NCBI GenBank assembly: GCA_026914155.1
Contig: JAPPGH010000029.1
Coordinates: 1-38,474 of the forward strand
Origin: Candidatus Palauibacter rhopaloidicola
GTDB lineage: Bacteria > Gemmatimonadota > Gemmatimonadetes > Palauibacterales > Palauibacteraceae
Direction of reading: 5' to 3'
Length of the DNA stretch: 38,474 nucleotides
The notes under the pieces were generated by a model. The model did no database searches and had not been told where the DNA came from. It saw nothing but the letters and a program-made list of their open reading frames with translations. Positions 32,614-38,474 of the stretch are shown here, piece after piece (position 1 is the first letter of the stretch; each line of letters starts with the position of its first letter). Made by a program: the position numbers and the translations under genes.

Positions 32614-33021
32614 TCAACGGCCGGCCCGTACGAACATGAGGTCGAGGCCGAAGTCGCAATCGTCAGCGATGCGGAGTTCGCCCTCCGTCACGGTGGCGGT
32701 GTCGGTGCAGCCTTCGTCTTGGGCGAGCGTCACGCGGTCGCCCGCTTGCGACCAGTCGCCGCGAAACTCGATAACATCGCGCGCTTCGCCGTCGTCGTAC
32801 TCAAGCGCCCCGGTCCACCGTGATCGTCGGTCCATCTGGAGGCGCGAGCTCACCACCGAGACGGCTGCCCCCCGGATCATGGCGGGAGCGGGAAGCCGGA
32901 CGCCATCCACGGTGGCAAGGCTCCACTCCCCCGCCGCGTTGGGCGGCGGATTCTCAAGCTCCGGGCCGGTCGAGTAGCACGCCGCTACGGCGACGGTGAG
33001 CGTGAAAGCCAGCCGCCTCAT
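32614..33021 (-). CDS. Small lipoprotein
   Basis: 135 residues from ATG 33021, which overlaps the upstream stop as ATGA. Signal MRRLAFTLTVAVAAC with lipobox VAAC, then a beta-rich domain starting AGEWSLATVDGVRLP and ending VTEGELRIADDCDFGLDLMF. It has the same strand order and paired cysteines (EGCTDTATV...DDCDF) as the lipoprotein encoded just upstream (DGCAETAVV...SCEF), so the two are paralogues from a local duplication. Confidence 0.75.
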   Translation of the reverse strand: MRRLAFTLTVAVAACYSTGPELENPPPNAAGEWSLATVDGVRLPAPAMIRGAAVSVVSSRLQMDRRSRWTGALEYDDGEARDVIEFRGDWSQAGDRVTLAQDEGCTDTATVTEGELRIADDCDFGLDLMFVRAGR

Positions 33022-33443
33022 CGTGTGAACACCACGGGGACGTCGAACTCGCACGAGCGGGCGATCCGAAGCGCTCGCGTCTCAACGACGGCGGTCTCGG
33101 CGCAGCCATCCTCGGGGGTGAAGGTCGCCACGGTGCCATCCTGCACCCAGGTGCCGCGAGCGTTGCCCCCGACGGTGAGCGGCCCGCATGCCAGCGTGAG
33201 GGCCAGCGTGAAGGAGGCATCGGCCCGGATCGTCAGTGTCCCGGCGGCGACGGCGCACGGCTCACTTGGAACGGGATAGGGGAGCGGCTCGTTGCCTATC
33301 TCGCTGAGCGTCCAGCGACCGATGGCACTCGGCGGCGGCTCCGGTGGCGGCGGTGGCGGAAGTGGCCCGTCGCCGCACCCCGCGACCACGAGGGCGGCGA
33401 AAAGTACTACTCTGATGAGCGGCCTCCAGTTGAAAGGCTTCAT
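33018..33443 (-). CDS. Small lipoprotein with proline linker
   Basis: 141 residues: basic start MKPFNWRPLIR, hydrophobic VVLFAALVVAGC with lipobox VAGC, GDGPLPPPPPPEPPP linker and a lipocalin-like domain (IGRWTLSEIGNEPLPYP, GTWVQDGTVATFTPEDGC, CEFDVPVVF). It is paralogous and coupled to the next gene. Element D lies 26-61 bases upstream on the same strand. Confidence 0.75.
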   Translation of the reverse strand: MKPFNWRPLIRVVLFAALVVAGCGDGPLPPPPPPEPPPSAIGRWTLSEIGNEPLPYPVPSEPCAVAAGTLTIRADASFTLALTLACGPLTVGGNARGTWVQDGTVATFTPEDGCAETAVVETRALRIARSCEFDVPVVFTR

Positions 33444-33468
33444 GCGTCACTCAATCTAATCGATTATT

Positions 33469-33507
33469 CGTGCACAATACGTGTAGAAAAACACCTCTTT
33501 CGTGTCG
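33469..33507 (-). promoter_or_regulatory. Triple-block element, copy D
   Basis: On the minus strand CACG blocks begin at 33504 (CACGAAAGAGG), 33483 (CACGTATTGTG) and 33472 (CACGAATAATCG): steps of 21 and 11, all three blocks perfect. It points to the lipoprotein pair. The plus-strand side (33501-33545) still matches the kinase leader (CGTGTCGATAGAGTGTGT versus CGTGTCGATAGGGTGTAT in copy E). Confidence 0.65.
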
Positions 33508-33700
33508 ATAGAGTGTGTCCGCCACGTTCGTGACGGACCCGGTCATACACCACATACCACTGCGGCCGGAACTTTCTCCGGAACGGGTGTACCAACGCAG
33601 TCGTTGTTCCAAGCGCGGCTGGAGTTTCCTACGGGTTGCCTGTCCACGTGAAGAAAGTTGGCCACATGCCGCAACGAGCCGTTCGGGAGCTGTCTCGCCG

Positions 33701-34941
33701 ATGAACCGACAACGATGGCGTAGCTTGGGCGCACGCGCCGTCAGCATCAGGGAGAGGGCAAGGAGCGGAGCAACGTATAATCCCTTGTCCCGGAGCGTGA
33801 TCCAGAATCCCTACGAGACCTATTCCACGCTGCGTAGGCGCAGCCCCGTGCATCGAAGCGCCATTCTGGGCAGCTGGGTGCTGACGCGCTACGAGGATGT
33901 GCTCGCCGCGGCAAGGGACCACGAACGCTTCTCCAACGACCCGAGGTGGCGCGAAGCGTCCTCCCGCCCGCCCCTGACGACTACAGCATCCTGCTCGTGG
34001 ACCCGCCTGAACACAGGCGGCTGCGGAGATGCGCGGCTAGAGCTTTCACGAGAGAGCGCTTACGGTCACTCAACGAAACCATCGCGCGCAACGCGGCCGC
34101 GCTCATCGAGCGGGCGGCCGGAAGGCGGACGATCGACTGGATCGCCGAAGTGGCGGAGCCGCTGGCCATGCGCGTGATGCTGGCGATGATGAGCCTCCCC
34201 GAGAACGAACGCCACCGGTGGCAGGTATGGTCGCAGAAGCGCGCCCGGCTCCTCGAGATGATCGCGACACGCCGCGAACGCCAGCTTGCGCACGTCGCAG
34301 GCTCCGAGATCCGACGCTACTTCACAGCCTTGCTGCGTCAACGGGCGCAATCAGAGGAGGACGATGCCGTCAGCACGCTGGCACGATTGGCTGCGGCAGG
34401 CGACGAGATCAGCCTGCCGGAAGCCTCCGACATGCTGAGCGTGCTGATGATCGCCGGCAACGAAACCACGACCCACCTCATCGGGAACGGAATGCTGGCC
34501 CTCGTCCGCAATCCAAAGCAGATGCAATGCCTGCGAGAAGAACCGGAGCGGGTGCGCGCCGCGGTCGAGGAGATGCTGCGATTCGACAGCCCGGTGCAGA
34601 CGGACTTCCGGATCGCAAAGGCGGACGTGCTGCTAAGGGGGCGGACGATCAAGACGGGCGATGGCGTGGTCCTGCTCGCGGGGTCGGCCAACCGTGACGG
34701 GGCCGCATTCGAGAATCCTGACACCTTCGACATCACGCGCGCCGGCCCCAGGCATGCATCGTTCGGACACGGGGGCCACCAGTGCATCGGTGCCGAACTC
34801 GCGCGCATGGAGGCATGCACGATCTTCACCGAGGCGCTACGCACGCTCGGCACGATCCAACTCGCCGTGAGCGCTCCGCGCTACCGGACATCGACCGTGA
34901 TCCGAGGGTTGGCCGCGCTTCCCTTGACAGTTGCAGCGTGA
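33701..34941 (+). pseudogene. Cytochrome P450 with a frameshift
   Basis: The first frame from ATG 33701 gives the P450 N-terminal part (NPYETYSTLRRRSPVHRS, WVLTRYEDVLAAARDHERFS, NDPRW). Between about 33946 and 33985 the reading moves to the next frame, as if one base were missing, and continues SILLVDPPEHRRLRRCAARA, F. Later it has the I-helix AGNETTTH, the K-helix EEMLRF and the heme loop FGHGGHQCIG with its Cys ligand. All P450 landmarks are present over the two frames, about 412 residues in total. It could be a sequencing error, as the rest is well preserved. Class: soluble bacterial P450; substrate unknown; no redox partner nearby. Confidence 0.8.
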
Positions 34942-35284
34942 AGGCTGTTCGCTGCAGGACACACCAGTCTCCATGCAGCGCTGAACGGTGTCACCGGCCG
35001 CACGAAGTATGCTTCGTCATGGCGCACGTCAGCGGTTTCCGGAGGAGCAGGGATGGGAGCGCCAAACCCGTTCCTAAATGAGTGCGGCGGCCGCGATCGG
35101 GCGGGGTCCAGGCGCAGACGATCCACGCCGGGGCGCCGTGACCTCCTGAGTATGCCCAGTGACGGTCTCCGGTGAGATCCCGCAGGGTCTGGAACTTTTC
35201 TCCCCGCCGAGCGTAGATAGGGTCGCAGCCTTGTTCGCCCGAATGCGAGTGCCGTTGGTGACGAGAGATGGAGGTGACACAGGG
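34942..35284. other. Intergenic, nothing recognised
   Basis: Between the P450 end and the promoter at 35285. Open frames here have no ribosome-binding site or family likeness. No hairpin with a T-run was seen after the P450 gene. Confidence 0.4.
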
Positions 35285-35313
35285 TTGACGGACGCGCCGG
35301 CAGTCTGTATACA
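35285..35313 (+). promoter_or_regulatory. Sigma-70-type promoter
   Basis: TTGACG (35285-35290), a 17-base spacer, TATACA (35308-35313): close to the consensus -35/-10 pair with ideal spacing. Transcription would start near 35320, about 20 bases before a strong terminator hairpin and 80 before the NYN gene. Confidence 0.65.
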
Positions 35314-35338
35314 TCCGTACGCTTGGTAAGAATCTGCT

Positions 35339-35381
35339 CCCCGCCCGACTCGCCGAAAGGCCTCGGGCGGGGTTATTTTTT
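35339..35381 (+). terminator. Intrinsic terminator in the leader of the NYN gene
   Basis: CCCCGCCCGA (35339-35348) pairs perfectly with TCGGGCGGGG (35363-35372), followed by TTATTTTTT (35373-35381). It lies between the promoter at 35285 and the TTG start at 35400, so it either ends a roughly 60-base RNA or attenuates the gene downstream. Confidence 0.85.
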
Positions 35382-35399
35382 GGGGGCGGGTGGGGGACA

Positions 35400-36017
35400 T
35401 TGAACGGCGAGCCTCGAATCAAGCGTACCGTCGCCTTCGTGGACGGCCAGAACCTATTCCACGCTGCCCGCGAAGCGTTCGGCTATACCTACGCCAACTA
35501 CGACGTGTCGGCTCTCGCCGGGGAAGTCTGCGCGCGTCAGGGGTGGGAGCTGTCGGAAGTACGATTCTACACCGGGATTCCGGCTGCCCACGATGAGCCC
35601 AAGCACGGCATCTGGACTCGTAAGCTGGCGGCGATGAGGCGGCAGGGTGTTGTCGTCTACAGCAGGCGGCTCCGGTACCGGAACCGCCAGGTGACCCTTC
35701 CAGACGGTACGCGACAATCATTCCCCATCAGAGTGGAGAAGGGGATCGACGTGCGGATCGCGCTCGACGTGATTGGTCAAGCTCATGGTCGCGAGTACGA
35801 TGTGGCCCTCATCATGAGTCAGGATCAGGATTTCTCGGAGGTGGCCAGGGAGATTCGAAGGATTGGACGGGCGCAGCGACGGTGGATCAAGATCGCCAGT
35901 GCCTTTCCGGACAGTCCGACCAGCCGCAACCGTAGAGGCATCAACCGAACCGATTGGATCAGGATCGACCGGTCGTGCTACGACCGGTGTCTGGACCCGC
36001 GAGATTATCGCAAATGA
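35400..36017 (+). CDS. NYN/LabA-like PIN-fold nuclease
   Basis: 205 residues from a TTG start with a G-rich upstream (GGGGG). The NYN (LabA/DUF88) acidic set is complete: Asp15 in VAFVDGQNLFHAA, the central EKGIDVRIALDV (Glu113, Asp117) and SQDQDFSEVAREI (Asp142, Asp144). Such proteins are predicted metal-dependent ribonucleases. It is a single-domain version with a basic C-terminus (SPTSRNRRGINRTDWIRID). It is monocistronic, behind its own promoter and leader terminator. Confidence 0.88.
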   Translation: MNGEPRIKRTVAFVDGQNLFHAAREAFGYTYANYDVSALAGEVCARQGWELSEVRFYTGIPAAHDEPKHGIWTRKLAAMRRQGVVVYSRRLRYRNRQVTLPDGTRQSFPIRVEKGIDVRIALDVIGQAHGREYDVALIMSQDQDFSEVAREIRRIGRAQRRWIKIASAFPDSPTSRNRRGINRTDWIRIDRSCYDRCLDPRDYRK

Positions 36018-36994
36018 CGGAGCGGGCTGACGTTTTGCACGGCATCGCGTCGGAGCGGCAGGAGCCCTCCCGGACGCCCCCGTGGGCAAGCTCTCGCTTC
36101 ACTTCCTGCAGCTCTCCCCACGGCGAGGTGGACGCGACGGACAACGGCCCCCACCGTCGCACCATCCCTAAGGAGTCCTTGGTAACGGAGTTCACGCTTC
36201 ATTCGCTTCTCCTGTGGGCGGCGCACGGGGGTGGTGGTTCCAGAGGGTAGCATCTCAACGGATCCGAAAGGTAGATCGTTTCTCCGCCGGCGAGGGTGCC
36301 GCTCGAGAACCCCGAGAGGGCAGGTTCGCTGGTCGGGATTCCGACTCGCGTGCGCGGTCGTCGCCGTCGGCCCTCGCCCGACGGTCGCTTCCGAACTGCG
36401 GCGATTCCTAGGGCTCCGGGGTCCATCCAAATGCGTACATCCGGTGCCGTTTTCCGACCGTCTTAGGCGCAGCCGTCCACGACATGGTCAAACGGCAAGA
36501 AAGGCAGATCGTGCAGTCCCAGTTGATTTTAGGTGATTTCTCGCCGTGAATCACAAACCCTGATCGACGCTTTGCAAGCTGGGATGGCGCTCCGATCGGT
36601 GGAGCTGGTTGGTCTCCCAAGACTTGCTGCCGACCTAGGCGCACGTCGGGCTCCTGCCTGTGCAGCATGAGCACTTCGGACGGCCCTAGATCCGCATGGG
36701 TATGCCATCGGACGCCCTGCGGTCGGTCGCGCCCCAACTGAGAGCGGGACCGTCGGTTCCTGTGGTAGAAGGCTACGAGCGAGGTGCACAGCGGATCCCG
36801 CCTGATTGCGAACCTTGGCCCCAAGGCGGCGGTCACAGGCCGAAGCCGTCCGCTAATAGGCTCCGGCGATGGCTGCCAACGAGCGCCTCGCCGCAGCGCC
36901 TGGGGCTTGCCCCATGGCCCCCAGCAAGTTCCGCGCTAATGCGTGCGGAGACCACGGCCGCGCCTCGCGCAAGTCCGCATCAGGCGTTGGCCGG
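36018..36994. other. Gene-poor stretch with one dispersed repeat
   Basis: No open frame here has family likeness, a plausible start or neighbours. The only recognisable item is the third copy of the 90-bp repeat at 36472-36552. Probably decayed DNA. Confidence 0.45.
36472..36552 (+). repeat. 90-bp dispersed repeat, copy 3
   Basis: It shares GGCA-GAAA-GCAGATCGTGCAGTCC and GATTTTAGGTGATTTC with copies 1 and 2, but its arms have drifted (GGCAAGAAA / TTTCTCGCC). Same orientation as the others, about 14.6 kb away. Confidence 0.6.
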
Positions 36995-37552
36995 TCAGTC
37001 TAGTCCGCTAGCACCCTCGTCTGGAAGGTAGTGAGGGTCTGCTGCAAGAGGGATGCCGGCTTCGGTGAGGAATTGCCGCCAGTACTCGCTGACCTCCGAC
37101 ATGATTTCCCAAAGGCGATACTCTTCGCCCGACGCCATCGTGACGACGAAATCTGGGATCACCGCCTCGACGCAGCTTAGTTCGCCACCCGCGGCATACA
37201 CGTCCACGGCGGCACTTGTCGTCTCCTCCGTCGCCTCGGTCTGTGGTGGTCTGTCCAGACTGAAATGCTTTGCCGAGTTGGCGATGTCTTTCACCGCCCG
37301 CAGCACCTCGTTGGAATTCCACTCCTCGTGCTGCCCCCGTCTCTTGGCGTGCTTCGTCCGGTGCTTGCGATCACCGCCCCATCCCTTGTGTTGCAGGAAG
37401 TAGTCGCGAAGGGAATGGGCCGTGATGGCAAAATTGTAGAAGTGGTCGGCCTTGTGGATGGAGTCCCTCGCGTGCCATGTACGGTGGCTTTCCCGCAGGA
37501 CCTTCTGGTAGACCTGATCGATTGTACCAAGATGAGGCGTCAGGGGGGGCAT
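36995..37552 (-). CDS. Unrecognised helical protein (HEPN-like pattern)
   Basis: 185 residues. An N-terminal helical region has ADHFYNFAITAHSLRDYFLQ, then EVLRAVKDIANSAKHFSL, the shape seen in HEPN-like helical proteins and in a widespread uncharacterised family with TAxxLxDxx and DIANxxKHF. The C-terminal half is a beta-rich domain (DFVVTMASGEEYRLWEIMSE). No catalytic Rx4-6H is evident. It stands alone with no partner gene. A toxin or defence role is only a possibility. Confidence 0.55.
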   Translation of the reverse strand: MPPLTPHLGTIDQVYQKVLRESHRTWHARDSIHKADHFYNFAITAHSLRDYFLQHKGWGGDRKHRTKHAKRRGQHEEWNSNEVLRAVKDIANSAKHFSLDRPPQTEATEETTSAAVDVYAAGGELSCVEAVIPDFVVTMASGEEYRLWEIMSEVSEYWRQFLTEAGIPLAADPHYLPDEGASGLD

Positions 37553-38044
37553 CGTAGCTCCTTGGCGGTCGGCAACCCGAGAAATTAGCGCGGCAGATGG
37601 CAGATGCGGAGAGCTTCCGGCGGCGGCAGCCGTGCCTGCAAAGATACTCCGTCATGAGCGCAGCCGACGAACGCGGTGGAAGCGCCGCACCTTGCCCACC
37701 CGGTGTCCCGGCAGCGGGCTGATAAGCCGGGTTGAGGGGGGGCAGTGTCCCCTTGCTAAACCACTGTGCTGAACACTGCGGAGACTGGCTTAGGATCGTC
37801 AACGGTCCTCAGCCAGCCGTCTCAGATGGCTTGGCTTGGCCTGCGAATCGTGGCGCCAGCGCCTCCAATGCCAACAGACGTTGCGACAGCCGCCAAGATC
37901 AGACCACTGGCGCTCACCGGATTCGACCGGTACCTAGCTCGTGGCCGCGACCGAAGGGGTCATATGAGAACGGCGCATTCTCCACCCGAGGTCAGGTGAC
38001 AAGAGGCTGCCGACTCCTATCATCGCCAACATCGAGGGGAACCC
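37553..38044. other. Intergenic, nothing recognised
   Basis: No gene, tRNA or clear terminator. A TTGCTAAA in 37748-37760 recalls an anticodon loop but the flanks do not fold as a tRNA. Confidence 0.4.
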
Positions 38045-38474
38045 ATGCAACGGGCTTTGCCATCTCGGTTGATCACACTGGGCATCTTCCTACTTGCGGG
38101 TTGCTCCGGATCCGGAACTCCCGGCCCGACCGCGCCCGCTCCGTCACCTCCACCGCCGCCGCTCACGGCCGTCCTCTCGCCGGCCGCCGACACGGTCGAG
38201 ACAGGCCAGACGGCCGAGTTCGCTCTCGAGATCGGCGGGGGCGACCCCAACGCCGAACCGTCCTGGACGTGCGGCTCGGCCGATACCACGGTCGCGTCGG
38301 CGGCCCGGACCGCCTCCGGCTGCTCCGCCACGGGAAGGGGCACGGGCACCACCGCCATCGAGGCCACGGTTACGCGGGGCGCGCTCACGGCCACCGCGTC
38401 CGCCGACCTCCGGGTGATGCCGCCGCCGCTCACGGCCGTCCTCTCGCCGGCCGCCGACACGGTCGAGACAGGCC
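38045..38474 (+). CDS. Lipoprotein with tandem Ig-like repeats, cut by the window end
   Basis: ATG at 38045 with GGGGAA upstream; the frame stays open to the last base. Signal ITLGIFLLAGC with lipobox LAGC, a linker rich in Pro, Ala and Thr, then an Ig-like repeat: LTAVLSPAADTVETGQTAEF, EPSWTCGSADTTVASAARTA, GTTAIEATVTRGALTATASA. The next repeat starts at 38420 with identical DNA. It follows the same surface-lipoprotein plan as others in the window, with two cysteines per repeat that could form a disulfide. Confidence 0.8.
   Translation, partial: MQRALPSRLITLGIFLLAGCSGSGTPGPTAPAPSPPPPPLTAVLSPAADTVETGQTAEFALEIGGGDPNAEPSWTCGSADTTVASAARTASGCSATGRGTGTTAIEATVTRGALTATASADLRVMPPPLTAVLSPAADTVETG
38153..38474 (+). 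repeat. 267-bp tandem repeat in the lipoprotein gene
   Basis: Bases 38153-38207 recur without change at 38420-38474 (55 of 55 visible bases), an 89-codon period that keeps frame. The second unit runs beyond the window. Confidence 0.85.

Noticed and set aside
36005..36836. Several Arg-rich frames in 36.0-36.8 kb
   Set aside because: No ribosome-binding sites, no recognisable residues, and they cross the dispersed repeat.
37715..37790. tRNA-like TTGCTAAA loop
   Set aside because: The flanking bases do not form acceptor, D or T stems.

Overview
High-GC DNA, about two-thirds G+C, with ATGA/GTGA gene overlaps and many lipoproteins that share one layout: a lipobox, a run of prolines, then Ig-like (BIG2, cadherin-like) and leucine-rich-repeat domains. 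That mix suggests a Gram-negative, Gemmatimonadota-like environmental bacterium. The assignment is inferred from gene style only.

Left third (31-16627): one end of an integrative conjugative element. A minus-strand operon reads from a small helix-turn-helix gene through virB2, virB3, virB4, virB9, virB10, virB5/trbJ, virB6/trbL, virB8/trbF, an unknown winged-helix gene, virD4, virB11, a small acidic gene, ardC, a second winged-helix gene with a nuclease-like domain, a small membrane gene, an excisionase-like gene and an integrase N-terminal fragment. Most junctions overlap by 4 bases. No relaxase is recognisable. A 98-base perfect-arm hairpin lies just upstream of virD4. A divergent LexA/CI-like repressor (15914-16627) has an intact Ser-Lys dyad, and GTGGG-type palindromes sit on both sides of the intergenic region.

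Middle (16912-22206): a bioY gene is split in two. Its 5' half ends at 17176 and its 3' half restarts at 21864. Both ends carry CTCGGCA, and rejoining them restores a continuous BioY reading. The inserted 4.7 kb holds a channel-like membrane gene, a decayed second copy of the integrase/excisionase junction, a large BIG2-LRR lipoprotein with an exact 255-bp tandem duplication, a decayed membrane gene and two copies of a roughly 90-bp dispersed repeat.

Right half (22290-34941): a surface-lipoprotein island with an unusual sensor-regulator. The gene at 28464-30788 encodes GAF-PAS-histidine kinase-receiver-winged helix in one chain. A three-part element (CACG-like blocks at offsets 0, 21 and 32) lies just upstream of it and recurs four more times, each time facing a lipoprotein gene or its remnant. 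On the other side of most copies the start region of the kinase gene can still be recognised in decayed form. This looks like a repeated module of sensor-regulator, operator and surface lipoproteins, and it is the best candidate for an undescribed system here. Several genes in the island are broken: an in-frame TAG, two LRR genes joined tail to tail, a degenerate metalloprotease and a frameshifted P450.

Right end (34942-38474): a promoter-leader-terminator ahead of a NYN-domain gene, a third copy of the dispersed repeat, an unrecognised helical protein gene, and a lipoprotein gene with 267-bp repeats that runs off the window.
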